From the NCBI GenBank assembly GCA_036346255.1, contig CM070633.1:10540001-10604000 (forward strand): 64,000 bases of DNA, in the 5' to 3' direction. Both the position numbers and the translations under genes were made by a program. This document shows positions 1 through 12,564 of the stretch, piece after piece; the first letter of the stretch is position 1; each line of letters begins with the position of its first letter. The DNA is from Ampelocalamus luodianensis. Taxonomy: Eukaryota; Streptophyta; Magnoliopsida; Poales; Poaceae. Under the pieces are notes generated by a model that saw only the letters and a program-made list of their open reading frames with translations, did no database searches and was not told the DNA's origin.

Positions 1-256
1 AAGCTCATACAAATACAATTCATAATCAACAACAAGAATTGAGTGTGGGTCTCAGTTTTGAAATAAATATATAGAGATGCAGTTTAACGCAAGTGGTATT
101 GTAATAGATAAATGGAAAAGAAGACTATAAACCACTTCAACCACATCTAAGTCTAGCAACATGTTATGTCATACTGCCTTCGCACTCCTATTGTAGCCGT
201 TAATAAATATAAAATGCTGCATCATACAGAAGACCGCAGGAAGCAGAAGTATTTAC

Positions 257-1051
257 CTGACGAAATATCTGGAGAATAGTGATTGTTGGAAAGTATTCCT
301 TCTTTTCTAGCATGGCTTTAGTGACATCCTGCAAGGTTCCATCTAAATGAACTGGGAACAACAAGTAAGCCTCGTGATTCTGCGACCCATCTTGCACACC
401 CTACACACATATAAATGAACTATAAATACTGTGCCGCATACCTTGTAGGAGTAAAAGAATTAACTTACAACATTTCTTAAAAGCAATTTGTAGTTTTCTT
501 ACAAAGGATTCTATCAGAACACACCCACCATATATTATCCTGGTACTGAAAATTCAAGTTGTATGTGGAAAATAATGTGTAGTCCAACAGGTTCATTTAA
601 GTTTATAGCTACAGACCAATAAAAATAAAACCCGTAATCTGCTAATGAAAATTAAATAGTTCTTATTTCCATACAGATTAAAATGACAAACTTCTTATGA
701 TTAGGAAAAGAAAAAAGGGCAGTAGAAGGAGCATTGGGTACAGCAGGGGACATATGTGTAAAACTCTACTACTGGGACTTGAGAAATGAAATTCTGTTAC
801 CTTCTTTTAATATTATGTATGGAATTTAGAACAATTTTGTGAACTGGAAACCAGCCGATACTTCGATTGCAGTCATCAAGTGTTATTACAGGATTTTCAA
901 AAACAAATGAAGAATATATGTTGAGTAGTGTAATACTATTGAAGAAACACCACAGAAGAATATTACCATAAAATAAATAGATGGATCTTGAGTTACAAAA
1001 AGTCAAGTCGTTACACATAGAAGATGGAAGATATAGGGTACTACTATAACC

Positions 1052-1148
<97 letters not shown>

Positions 1149-2529
1149 AACCCACCTTGACTTCAATAATGGCATGTTCAAGAAGAGGAAGTAGATTTGG
1201 ATGGCTGAATTGAGAGGACACTTGGATCTCCTGCCGAACTAGCTCTAAGTGCTGGTTGCTCTGAATAAGAACTTTCTTCAAAGCATATGTCCCATCAGCT
1301 GAAAATTAAACTCAAGAGAAAGAGATAATAACAAGAATAAGTGCAAAAAGAAAAGTTGGATCATCAAATACAGCACAACAGCCAAAGCATGAAGATCCAT
1401 AAAAAACAAAGAGTCAAAGACCAATGAGTACTGCAAGAGTCATCACTAGATTTAATTAAGTAAAGATATTATCTCGAAATAGCATGTTATTCCCTCTAGA
1501 AACCCAGTCCGTTATACCAATACTGCAAACTCTAGCGATCAATTTGGTAACTTTTAGCTTTGAGGGATGGCATTTGGTTGACCATATGCAACGCATAGGA
1601 TGTTGAAGAAGTTAAACACTAAGTTAGAACTATTTTACTTAAATCGAAGATAATGGAGTGATAGGTTTAGCAGGTTGCAGTAGTTGATCCTGACACTTGT
1701 ATGAGTTTAAGGTGATGTCACCACAATACATGTATATCAGACCCATCCCCTAAAATGGAATTTCCAACATGGGACTATAGAATTCGACCGACATAAATTA
1801 TGATAGAATAGGCCAGATCAACAATTCAAAATAGTTTCAACCACAGTAACTTCCGCAAGGACACCGATGTGGCTGTCCCTCAGAATCAAGATCCATCAAT
1901 AGATCTATAATCGCGTGATTTGGATCACGACAAAATGCAACAGTATATGTATGGAAATTGGCATTGTGGGAAGCAATTCAGTGAAGTAAACAACTACGCC
2001 AAGTGTCCAAATTCAGGAGACACCCGTCATCCAACGTAGGAATCGCCACGCCAAAATCACAGAATCAAAGAAAAATGCTCCTAGCCTCGACTGGATTTAA
2101 AATAAACGAGAAAGTTGGCGTGCTGATCTCCGTTCTTTAGGAGGACAAATCCGGATGAATCAAACCAATCAAGAAAAAGCGGCATTTCACCTCACGCCAC
2201 ACGCCGGATCCAAACCCATTCACGCGTTGTCCAACCGAACCACCCTCAGATCTGAGCAAGACGAGAAAGCTAGACAGGCACAGACCTGAGATGTGGGATG
2301 GATCGACGCCCTTCTTCTTAGCGAGCCCGGCGGCGCCGGGTCCCACCCCGCCGGTGCCGTCGGAGGCGGCGGCGGCGACCTCCTTGACGAGGAAGACGGA
2401 GGACCCCGCGGGGCCGGCGTCGCCGAGCCTGCGGAGCACGCGGAAGCGGTAGTCGTTGACCCAGACGTCGCCGCCACCGCCGCCGACGTTATCGTACAGC
2501 GCGTTCAGCCCGGAGAACGAGCACCCCAT
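257..2529 (-). CDS. STK16-type protein kinase, N-terminal exons (partial)
   Basis: Recognised as the plant STK16-like (NAK family) Ser/Thr kinase. Three exons fit with GT/AG sites and matching phases: 2286-2529, 1156-1298 and 257-400 (177 codons so far). The gene continues past the left edge; 1-256 is intron. The protein starts MGCSF, so Gly2 and Cys3 can carry the myristate and palmitate anchors known for this family, which acts at the Golgi and in secretory traffic. Exon 2 holds the ATP-binding lysine in YALKK (about residue 89) and SHPNLLPLLEH; exon 3 holds EAYLLFPVHLDGTL and ends at ILQIFRQ, before the catalytic loop. The glycine-rich loop reads LGDAGPAGSSVF instead of the usual LGEGGF type, so it is expanded or altered. 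Exon 1 is very GC-rich and glycine-rich. The start is the only Met giving the MGCS N-terminus. The catalytic half cannot be judged here. Confidence 0.88.
1054..1147. repeat. compound (AT)n(GT)n microsatellite
   Basis: About 60 bp of AT repeats run directly into about 33 bp of GT repeats. The tract lies in the intron between exons 2 and 3 of the STK16-like gene and ends 8 bp from the exon 2 donor site. It is likely length-variable. Its closeness to the splice donor is the only functional point of note. Confidence 0.97.
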
Positions 2530-2886
2530 CGCCGCCGCCTCCCCCTCCTCGAGCTCGTCCGGTTCAGGAGGGAACTAGGCCAGTTTACAACTGCATTCGC
2601 ACGCGCGCCCGCGTGAGTTGGTGTGTTCGTGGTGTTGGCGCTTCCGCAAGCAGATCTCGCCTAAAAAGTAGGCCGCGGGGCACTATTTTAATCGCATTCA
2701 GGTCAGCGGTTGGATCTTAAATAAATACAATGTAAATTCTAAAGTTTGAAAATCAATATGAAAGTTTTAAACATAATTTGCATCCTATTAACAAATCACG
2801 TACCATATAGAATCTTATGGCAGGTCACGCAAGATAATCTAATTGTTCATAGAAGATTGTTCAATTCATATATGCGTGTATCTCTA
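2530..2886 (-). promoter_or_regulatory. 5' flank of the STK16-like gene
   Basis: The 357 bp between the kinase start codon and the Helitron end hold its 5' UTR and proximal promoter. The first ~150 bp are GC-rich. An AT-rich patch near 2684-2693 reads ATTAAAATAG on the minus strand and is the only weak TATA-like candidate. The Helitron starts less than 360 bp upstream of the ATG, so it may have displaced distal promoter elements. This is inferred from position only. Confidence 0.3.
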
Positions 2887-2896
2887 TCTCTACTAC

Positions 2897-3245
2897 TTAA
2901 AAGAAGAAGTTTACCGTCCGTCCTCCCACTATCGTTCGTGTCCGTCCGATTGAAGAGCAGAAAATGAACAGCACAGATTACTTCGTATCGCACGACCGCA
3001 AGCACAACTGTGCCCCACAATAACTGCTCCCACGATCTCTTGACTTCCCACGCCAAACCGCTGCAGACGCCACGCCAAACCCCATAGTCCTCCCTTTCTT
3101 CTTCACCTCCCTTCCTTCTTTCTCCCAATCCCCTTTCTTTCTCTCATGGCGCCTCACCCCGCTTGGTCCCAGCGCCTCGGCCTAGCTGGTCTTGGCCCAG
3201 CCTCCTGCGCCACCTCCGCCGTCTGCGCGCCTCAAAGGTCGCGCG

Positions 3246-3298
<53 letters not shown>

Positions 3299-3852
3299 GG
3301 GTGCCTCCTACTCGGTGCCACCTCCGTGCCACCCCGGCAGCTGCCGGCCACGGCCGCTGCCACGGCCGCGCGCATCCGGGCCGCCGCGCGTCGCCGGCAG
3401 CACACCGCTGCTCGCCTCGCTTCGCCCGATCGCTCGCCTTGAGCGGCGCCTATGGCACCACCGCCCACTCACCGGCGCCCGGCCGCCTCGCTCACCACCG
3501 CTCCACCCGCCGGTTCTCTCATCGCTCGTCGACCCGGCTCGCGCACGGCCGCTGTCACCTCGCCCGTCGACTCGACTCTCCCACGGCGCGGCTGGCGGCC
3601 AGCGCCGCCGCTTCGGATCGGCCTCTACGTGCTCGGCTCGGCAGCGCCTCGCTTCCGTGGCTTTGGCCTTCACACACCCACCAGCGCGCTGGCTCGGCCT
3701 TAGGCGTCGGCGCTGCGCACAAGGTCGACCGGCCTCGCCGTCCGGCTTCCCGCCGCCACGGCGCGGCACTGCGTCGATCCACGAAGCCCATGTTGCCGTC
3801 GCGGCTTTGTGGCGCGACGCCGCGATGGTCTCGCTCGCGGCGCGCGCCGCCC
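2897..3852 (+). other. Helitron 5' part, GC-rich leader
   Basis: No recognisable gene up to 3852. 2897-3145 is ordinary mixed DNA. 3146-3850 is strongly GC-rich (about 70%) with long open frames in all phases on both strands, a composition effect and not coding evidence. It probably derives from the 5' UTR and low-complexity N-terminal coding region of the captured RanBPM-like gene, because the frame read through MDLRRAV is open back to 3163. Part of it could be a second captured GC-rich fragment. Confidence 0.4.
3254..3297. repeat. (CT)n microsatellite
   Basis: A pure CT run of about 44 bp with an imperfect TCTC lead from about 3246. Pyrimidine tracts of this kind are common in 5' UTRs of grass genes, which supports the view that this part of the Helitron comes from a captured gene leader. 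Confidence 0.95.
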
Positions 3853-3950
3853 ATGGACCTCCGGCGTGCGGTGGGGATGTGCCTAGAGCTGCTATCCATG
3901 CCTGTGGAGACCATCACGGCCGCGCTGCAGTTCCTCACGGAGGAGGCCGG

Positions 3951-6159
3951 TGTAATACCCCGTATAACCTTAGAGACTCCAATCAAGTCAGAGAGAGGAT
4001 TAAATAAATCAAATTGAAAATTTGTGTTAGAGAATGCTTTTAACTGGAAGTTCAGGGGGTTTTTCGCTTGTTTTAGAGAACTCGGGCTATGGTGAAAGCC
4101 CACAACACCTTGGCCCATTAGTGGAGGAGGGCAGCCAAACCTAAGCAAATCATGAGCTCGCAGATCTTGTAGCACCGCCGCACTGTAGCACACGGGAACT
4201 GTAGCAATCCCCTTCCCTGTTGCCATGCCAAGAGGAGAAAAGAAGGAGATAAAGGAAGAAGAAGAAAGGAAGGGGAAGGGGAGAAGGAAAAGAGGAAGGA
4301 AAGGAAGGAGCTTCGCTGGGTCTCCGCATTCTTCATCTCGTTCTCCAAGGGTAACCCACGATCTCATTCGATTAGTCGTGTAGTTTCGCGTTTTGGCAAT
4401 GTCGGTATTAGATCGATTTCTGGCAATCTGTATTGCTCAGCTGTTTTGAGGATGTTAACTGCAAAATTTGATCTGTCCATCTCCTAGAGATTTGTAGGCC
4501 ACGTCTTTAGCTTTCAATATAGTCTTAGATCACGTCGTTTGGATAAGCATTTCAAAAGTTATGAATTCCGTAGCGCCGCTGTTCCGCAAATCTGTCGGTA
4601 TTCTGACAGGTTTTAGTAATTTGACTGGAGCGATCAGTTAAAGGAAAACTTAGAGCATCTCAGTATAACAAAAGTTGTATATAATTGTTGTAGCTTTCAG
4701 GGAAGGTCAAGAACGCGAAGTTTGGACAAACAAGCTAAAAGTTATGATAGTTTTAGTGTACTGTCCAAAGAACCCGACGTGAAAACGATGTTCTGCTAAT
4801 TGGCATGATATGGGTATTAGATGGCCGAATCAGGAAGGCCCACCAACTAGGTTTAGTTGGGGAATTTGATAAACTTTCAACTAAGTCCAAGAACACCTCA
4901 TTTGGACTCATGTACTAAAAGATACGAATTTTTGAACACGACTGTTTACAGAGGGGTCAGTTCAGCATTTAGGAAATTGAAGTTGGGTTCGCGTTACAAG
5001 CTATTGCTAGTTCGTGCTTGCTTATATGGGTTGTTTGGTCCATTACTGTTGTCTTAGTAAGCTTTTAAATGAATTTTAGGTGGGGGAGTGGTCCCGGAGG
5101 CAGCACCCTCTTCGCATCCTCCGTTCTCACGTGGTTAAGGCAAGTACTTGTTTGCTAGTATTGTGAATAATGGTGATGTCTATGGATGCTAGGATGTTAT
5201 AGATGTTGTTGACCATGATTATTAATGTTGTGAAAATGTGTATGATGCATGGTTGCTTGAGTGTTTGCATGTCTATGAACATGTATGATAGAAGTATGAA
5301 TGAGTTAAATTCATAAATGATGTTGCTGAGGAGGTAGGATTATGATGATTCATGACTTGTGCATATGCATCATGTTGATAAAATGAAGACTTGGTCACGT
5401 GGTGACCAAGCATTTGTTGAGATCCCTGTCATGTATATGATGGGCTTGAGGTTCCCACACTTGTGGAGTGTGGGCTTGAGGTCCCCTTTACTTGTGGAGT
5501 ATTGGGCATTGATCCTCGTGCTTGCGAGCACGGGCATGGTATGCTTGATTTGCCGCATATCTCGCACACGGTGAAATGCGATAAAGAGTGAAAGAGAAAA
5601 GTTACATTGCATATTTGCATACATACCTCATGAGATATGTTTTCTAATAAAGCTTTGGAATGGAATGTTGATGCTGTACATGTGAGTTTAAATGTTTCAT
5701 TATTGGTACTTGCTGAGTCTTTAGGCTCACCCTTGTTTTTGTTGTGTTTTTAGGTACCATTTGTAAGGACGACATGCATGGGAGGGAGTAGACTTGAATT
5801 GGACACACACACTGCCATCCACCTATAAAGTTGATAAATTTTTAGTTCATACCTTAATAAAAGAGCAAACTGCTTAAAGATTGATTATGATTATGCTTCA
5901 TGCATTGGATTAAGTGTAATAATGATGAGTAGTGTCTTTTGGATACCTTTGAATATGCTAGTTGCTTATATGTTTTGAATGTGTATTGATGATTCTGAAT
6001 ATTAGATTATTTATATATGTTTTATTCAAATGTTGGGACCTCCTGGTAGGTAACAATACAGGGGAGGTTCTGCCAAAAATTTGGTAGAATGTTTTGGCTT
6101 AGAATTGTTTAATGTTAGTTTGGTAGCATTCCAGGCTCATGTTGGGATGGGGTGTTACA
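3951..6159 (+). repeat. 5' LTR of the gypsy element
   Basis: TGTAATACCCC to GGTGTTACA. Aligns end to end with 10345-12564. By eye the first ~1.1 kb differs by roughly 4-5%, mostly transitions plus a few indels, while long blocks of the second half (about 5040-5440 and 5570-5960) are nearly identical to the partner. Confidence 0.96.
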
Positions 6160-6161
6160 GT

Positions 6162-6173
6162 TGGTATCAGAGC
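6162..6173 (+). other. primer-binding site (tRNA-iMet)
   Basis: TGGTATCAGAGC, 2 bp after the 5' LTR. This is the standard complement of the 3' end of plant initiator tRNA-Met and fixes the plus-strand orientation of the element. Confidence 0.95.
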
Positions 6174-9100
6174 GGGTTGTAGATCCGTGGTGAATGGATT
6201 AACAACTTAGGTAACTTAAATTGCTAAAAAAAAATTTGTAATGATTAATGAACTTAAAAAAAACTTGACACACTGGTGCACAGTAGGATGGGAAGGGGCC
6301 AAACATTGCATTTACGTTTCTGTTATGTCGCATTGATCATTGCTGTTATGAACTGATTACGAATGCTTATGACATGATTATTATGATAGCTCTGTAACTA
6401 TAGTTGTTGAGAGGTTGAGGTCGTGGTTGTGGCCCTGGGCTTTACCAGGTTACACCACCATTCGTAGTATGAGAATAGCGAAATGACTACCTCGAGTACC
6501 ATAGCTACAGGTACCGCAGGTGAATACCTTTAGAAAAGTTGTTTAAAGTTGTTCTCTTCTTGAGCTTGATTTAGACCAATTCTGGGTATAGATGCGGATG
6601 GTGAAATTTGTTGGGATTTCACTTGGTCTCTATTTGTGTCTTGGGAGTTCTGCCCTTTTTATTGGAAAATATGATTCATTTATTCGCTTGGTATTCGGGA
6701 TACTGAAAGTTTCTGTTGCAAGTTCTTTATTATGTGAAAGCTTTGGCTTTATGTATTTCTTTTGGATTATTTCGAGTTTTGAAGTCAATGCCTATTTTCC
6801 TAAAGGGAGTTAAAATCCTTTTGTAAGATCCTAATATGTTTAAGCGAGAGGTTTTAAACATAAGAGTTCATTGATAAGGTTTGAGTTCTCAAGTCGGATC
6901 TGCAGCGTGGTGCATGATTGATTGTAGCCCAGATCTTTGGAATTGGAGTTGATTAATGTGATGTTGTCATAGGGTATTTACCTGTTGGGTAGTGACAAAA
7001 AGTATGTCCATACCTAATTGGGGACATAAGAGTTATTAGAAAGTATGGAACGTTGATGAGACTGGTTTGATCACTATAGGTGATAAATTTAGTAAGCTTC
7101 TCTGGTAGATTGGATTTGCTGGACTCAACGGAATAACCTAATCCTTTGGGATGGATAAGTCCAGAAGGTGTTAGATTAGTGTCATAAGTGGATATTCATC
7201 TTGGAAGTTATCTTTCATGGATAAGTACCGATCATATGTAATTGCTAGGTGCAATTATAATGTATCAAAGTATGGTGTCGAGCATCGCTAAGAGATGAAC
7301 TGATGGGATGTAGTTGGCGATCTTTGTTTACTTGATGGTGGAGTGGTAGGATAATAGTGTGTCCTTGATGAGAAAGTTGATCATTAAAATTGTTTAGGTT
7401 GTTAAACCGGTTGGATTACTTGATCACAATGGATAACTCTAATTGTGTAGGAAGGGAGAGATAAGGATGTATTTAACTATTGTCCTAGTGGATAATAATC
7501 TGAAAATTTGCCTTTAATTGGTTGCTTGATGGTCTCATATTCGCTAGTAGGAATGTAGATAGAGGAAAGATCATAAATTCTCCTATGACTGTATAATTCA
7601 TTAAATGTCTATGATAACTGCTAGATTGGAAGTTGTGTACAAAATGAGTGTGAGCATTACTAATAGGTGAAGGGTTGAAAAAGAAATATGATTTATTCAT
7701 GTGTATCTCATGAGGAATGTGACTTGTGGCTGCATGCCCTTGTTAAAAGAGTTGACGATAAAGATTCTTGTTAATAGTTTATTATCCTTGATGTTAATAA
7801 AATTGTCCGTAAAGGGTTGTGACTTGTGGGAGTGGAGATGATTCTTTTAGAAAGAAGGTAATTTGACCGCCTCCCGTAATATCGGTTAAATGGAAAGTTT
7901 GGAGTTTTGCATTTGTGAGCTTTTGATAGTTCATGCTTAATGTGGTGGCTGAAATTGATGAGAAAGACGAGGTGGGAGATTGTTCTGATGGGTTCTTAAG
8001 TGATTAATGTGAATTGTTTTCGAAGTACTTCTTCTTTGGTTGGCAAGTGGTGATGTAAACAAAGAAAATTGTTTTCTCTGTTAAAGAGAAGAAAAAAAAG
8101 GTGTACCATAAGTATTTAAGGTTGGAGTTCAAGATTGTAACCTGCAACTTTTCTTTCGTTGCCGCTTAAGTGTTTCTTGAGTTTCAAAAGCAGTGTTTTA
8201 TTGTGATTTATTGATGTCTGAAACTCCCCTCTTGTGAACTTGTGCCCTCAAATGTGGTCTCGTCTTTTGTTTTTCGAGATCAACGCTATTTGACTATTTC
8301 TCTTGGGTCTCGTGCTCACTGTGAGGAGTAGTGTTTCCACGTGTGTTAAAATTTGTAGTTGTTTGCTCTTTCCTATTGAGAAAAGATTAACCGAAGTGGG
8401 CTGCAAGGTCTTACAGGGTGTAATGTGGCGATTGGTTGGTGGTGGTCAAGTACAAGATCGCAGTGAGAATTATGAGGGCCAAGCTATTGGAAGATCAGTA
8501 GAAAGTGATTTGGTTTTGTCCTAAAACTCTTGGAAGGAATTGGATTTAAATGGAATGATTGTCGTTGAAATAAAACTGATTAGTGTTACAACTAGTGAAA
8601 CCCATAGCGAATTATAATCGAAGAACCTTCAATCATGTTGGAAAGTTGGGATTATCGAAAGTCTGGAAGCTTGATCAATGTGTTAGAGTATCGCGATTAG
8701 GTAATTTTGTAAGGTTGGGTATGTGATCTATGACGGTGTAGTTTAATGAGATGTAGGATTAGCGAAGTAATTTAATCGTAATGTCAATTGATGGAATAGT
8801 AGGTAAGGTTGAGATGTTGGCAGGTACGCCCTGGTTTTAGTGAATAACCTTCTGGGAGATAGAATTCTTCTAAAAGATAATTTGGTCGAGAAAAATATTT
8901 TACATGTGAATGATAATGTTTGAGTATGTTTAGAGTGTGGAAATTCTAGTGAGTGAATCTGAAGTTTTCTCGATCTTTTATACGAAAAGTTGGTTGTAGG
9001 AGTCTTGTGGATTGAATTTGGGCATTACATTTTTATGCTAGAATCTTGGTTGCCAGTGGTTATGTATAAAAGCAGTAGAATAAGAGTGGATTCCAAGTAG

Positions 9101-10331
9101 TGGGATGATCATTGATAATATCCTTTCGGTGTAGTAAATGAGAGTGTGTGATATGAATTTCAAATTGGTTATCCTTAATGTATTGATAGATGTGATGGTG
9201 GGTGAAAGCTATATTGAGTTGTGTTGGGAATTATTTTGTCAAAGTAATTCATTCGGTAAAGAAGTTGGCTAGAGTATGATATTGTGGGTTGGAAGAGTCT
9301 CCCTGCATAAGTGTGGTTTTTGTGTTCGGTAGAACATAGCTTTGAGGTTGCCAATTTAAGAGAAATGAGTTAATATGTTATGCGATGATTTGGGATCCTA
9401 TGGTTTAAGAGAAAGTTAAATTTTTAAAAGAAAGATTGTGAAAAAGGGTGTGATCTTGGATAGTGAGATATTCTCTTAGTTATTACTTGAACTATGTGAT
9501 TATGATAGATGTCAATTACAAATTGAGTTGGTTCTTGTCGGTTTTGTGATTCCCTCTAGTTAAGAAGAAAAAAAGAAATGGTTAATGTGGTTTTTTCGAG
9601 TGTTTTCGCCTTTGGCTTGTGTGGCATTTATTTCTAAACTATCTACTTGGAAAGTAGAAAAGTTTTCGGGTAAATCCATTGATTTTGGATTGGGCTCTTC
9701 TAAGGGAAGATGGTTTTGAGTTAGATGCATTATGACTCTTTTGTTTGAGTTCTTCGGATAAGTGAGTTGGTATGCAAGTTCTTTGTGCGTCCCTTGTCAA
9801 AGGAGATGCTGCTTGCATAGGTAAAGTAATCGACTAAGAGTCGAAACAAGAGTTCTGTGTGTTTTGTGCACACGGTGTACTTCGGTACCAAAAGGAAGTT
9901 TAACCAAGGGTGTGTTGGATAGGTTCCTTAGTCACGGGAATTTGTAGATTGGCGTATCGCTAGGACTGTCTCGAGTACTTACGTGGAGTATGCAATGTCT
10001 TGTATATTCCGGTGCTGAGAGAGCACATGAGAGGTCCGGAGCTTGAGACTTTGTTAGGGCTGTTGGCCAACGAGTAAGACCTCACTTTTGAATCACGTAT
10101 GATGAGTGTACTTGTAAAGGTCGAGACTAGTGTTGAGGTGAAAGACGATGGTGTCCGTCAAGGAGGTGTGATCCCATAAGTCCAAGAGGGAAGTGACTTG
10201 GGAATTAGAGTCTTACATGCGCGAGCAATATTCGGAATTGTTCACAGCAGGTGTGTGGTTTTGTTCGTAAATTCTAGTTGTGATTGTTCTTCGGGTAGAG
10301 CGATGGAAAGAATTCGGGGTCGAATTCTGTT
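6174..10331 (+). other. decayed interior of the gypsy element
   Basis: A stretch of 4.2 kb that should hold gag-pol. I see only short, stop-riddled frames; the longest are about 73 codons (6592-6813 and 8303-8524), and neither resembles a known domain. Base composition is AT-rich and TG/CA-rich, in line with deamination of methylated cytosines over a long time. Only the last part of pol can be recognised (separate entry). Confidence 0.75.
10190..10243 (+). pseudogene. pol C-terminal (integrase/chromodomain tail) remnant
   Basis: Translates as EVTWELESYMREQYSELF, very close to the TWE-E-MRE-YP-LF ending typical of chromovirus gypsy polyproteins (from family knowledge). Just upstream, in shifted frames, DLTFE and QGGVIP echo the preceding part of the same domain. 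Stops and frameshifts separate the pieces. It lies about 90 bp before the purine tract, the expected place for the end of pol. Confidence 0.65.
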
Positions 10332-10344
10332 AAGGGGGGTAGAA
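10332..10344 (+). other. polypurine tract
   Basis: AAGGGGGGTAGAA directly abuts the 3' LTR start. It is the plus-strand priming site expected for this element. Confidence 0.85.
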
Positions 10345-12564
10345 TGTAATACCCCGTATAACCTTAGAGACTCCAATCAAGTTAGAGAGAGGATTAAATA
10401 AATTAAATTAAAAATTTGTGTTAAAGAATGCTTTTAACTGGAAGTTCATGGGGTTTTTCGCTTGTTTTAGAGAACCTGGGCTATGGGCTGAAAGCCCACA
10501 ACACCTTGGCCCATTAGTGGAGGAGGGGGCAGCCAAACCCTAAGCAACTACTGTACCTCGCGGTTACTGTAGTACCGCCGCACTGTAGCACACGGGAACT
10601 GCAGCAATCCCCTTCCATGTTGCCATGCCAAGAGGAGAAAAGAAGGAGAGAAAGGAAGAAGAAGAAAGAAAGAGGAAGGGGAGAAGGAAAAGAGGAAGGA
10701 AAGGAAGGAGCTTCACTGGGTCTCCGCGTTCTTCATCTCGTTCTCCAAGGGTAACCCACGATCTCGTTCGATTAGTCGTGTAGTTTCGCGTTTTGGCAAT
10801 GTCGGTATTAGATCGATTTCTGGCAGTCTGTATTGCACAGCTATTTTGAGGATGTTAACTACAAACTTTGATCTGTCCAGCTCCTAGAGATTTGTAGGTC
10901 ACGTCTTTAGCTTTCAATAGATTCTTAGATCACGTCGTTTGGATAAACGGTTCAAAAGTTATGAATTTCGTAGCGCCGCTGTTTCGCAAATCTGTAGGTA
11001 TTCTGGCAGGTTTTAGTAATCTAATTGGAGCGATCAGTTAAAAGAAACATTAGAGCATCTCAGTATAACAAAAGTTGTATATAATTGTCGTAGCTTTCAG
11101 GGAAGGTCAAGAACATGAAGTTTGGACAAACGAGCTAAAAGTTATGATAGTTTTAGTGTACTGTCCAAAGAACCCGACGTAAAAATGATGTTCTGTTAAT
11201 TGGCATGATAGGGGTATTAGGTGGCCGAATCAGGAAGGCCCACTAACTAGGTTTAGTTGGGGAATTTGATAACCTTTCAACGAAGTCCAAGAACACCTCA
11301 TTTGTACTCCTGTAGTAAAAGATACGAATTTTTGAACACGACTGTTTACAGAGGGGTCAGTTCAGCATTTAGAAAATTAGAGTCGGGTTCGCGTTACAAG
11401 CTATTGCTAGTTCGTGCTTGCTTATATGGGTTGTTTGGTCCATTACTGTTGTCTTAGTAAGCTTTTAAATGAATTTTAGGTGGGGGAGTGGTCCCGGAGG
11501 CAGCACCCTCTTCGCATCCTCCGTTCTCACGTGGTTAAGGCAAGTACTTGTTTGCTAGTATTGTGAATAATGGTGATGTCTATGGATGCTAGGATGTTAT
11601 AGATGTTGTTGACCATGATTATTAATGTTGTGAAAATGTGTATGATGCATGGTTGCTTGAGTGTTTGCATGTCTATGAACATGTATGATAGAAGTATGAA
11701 TGAGTTAAATTCATAAATGATGTTGCTGAGGAGGTAGGATTATGATGATTCATGACTTGTGCATATGCATCATGTTGATAAAATGAAGACTTGGTCACGT
11801 GGTGACCAAGCATTTGTTGAGATCCCTGTCATGTATATGATGGGCTTGAGGTCCCCACACTTGTGGAGTGTGGGCTTGAGGTCCCCTTTACTTGTGGAGT
11901 ATTGGGCAATTGATCCCTGTGCTTGCGAGCACAGGCATGGTATGCGGCGACGGTCGCATATCTCGCATTACCGGTGAAATGCGATAAAGAGTGAAAGAGA
12001 AAAGTTACATTGCATATTTGCATACATACCTCATGAGATATGTTTTCTAATAAAGCTTTGGAATGGAATGTTGATGCTGTACATGTGAGTTTAAATGTTT
12101 CATTATTGGTACTTGCTGAGTCTTTAGGCTCACCCTTGTTTTTGTTGTGTTTTTAGGTACCATTTGTAAGGACGACATGCATGGGAGGGAGTAGACTTGA
12201 ATTGGACACACACACTGCCATCCACCTATAAAGTTGATAAATTTTTAGTTCATACCTTAATAAAAGAGCAAACTGCTTAAAGATTGATTATGATTATGCT
12301 TCATGCATTGGATTAAGTGTAATAATGATGAGTAGTGTCTTTTGGATACCTTTGAATATGCTAGTTGCTTATATGTTTTGAATGCGTATTGATGATTCTG
12401 AATATTGGATTATTTATATATATGTTTTATTCAAATGTTGGGACCTCCTGGTAGTTAACAATACAGGGGAGGTTCTGCCAAAAATTTAATAGAATGTTTT
12501 GGCTTAGAATTGTTTAATGTTAGTTTGGTAGCATTCGAGGCTCATGTTGGGATGGGGTGTTACA
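10345..12564 (+). repeat. 3' LTR of the gypsy element
   Basis: TGTAATACCCC to GGTGTTACA, followed by the TSD copy GCCGG at 12565-12569. It is 11 bp longer than the 5' LTR because of small indels near 10490-10570 and 11900-11960. Confidence 0.96.

Larger units (their letters stand above)
3951..12564 (+). mobile_element. Ty3/gypsy LTR retrotransposon, decayed and coding-dead
   Basis: Two 2.2 kb direct LTRs (3951-6159 and 10345-12564) begin TGTAATACCCC and end GGTGTTACA. They are flanked by a perfect 5-bp target duplication GCCGG (3946-3950 and 12565-12569). A tRNA-iMet primer site follows the 5' LTR and a purine tract precedes the 3' LTR. The 4.2 kb interior has no open frame longer than about 75 codons, so gag-pol is destroyed. 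A recognisable tail of pol survives at 10190-10243, which places the element among chromovirus-like (Tekay/Del type) gypsy elements. It interrupts the RanBPM-like fragment inside the Helitron and is therefore younger than the capture. Confidence 0.95.

Noticed and set aside
3163..4017. Open frame of 284 codons across the captured exon and the gypsy LTR
   Set aside because: The last 22 codons are LTR sequence and the first ~230 are GC-rich low-complexity DNA open in every phase. Only the part from MDLRRAV to the insertion point is supported.
3555..4367. Minus-strand open frame of 270 codons
   Set aside because: Runs antisense to the captured exon and into the LTR; explained by GC-rich composition.
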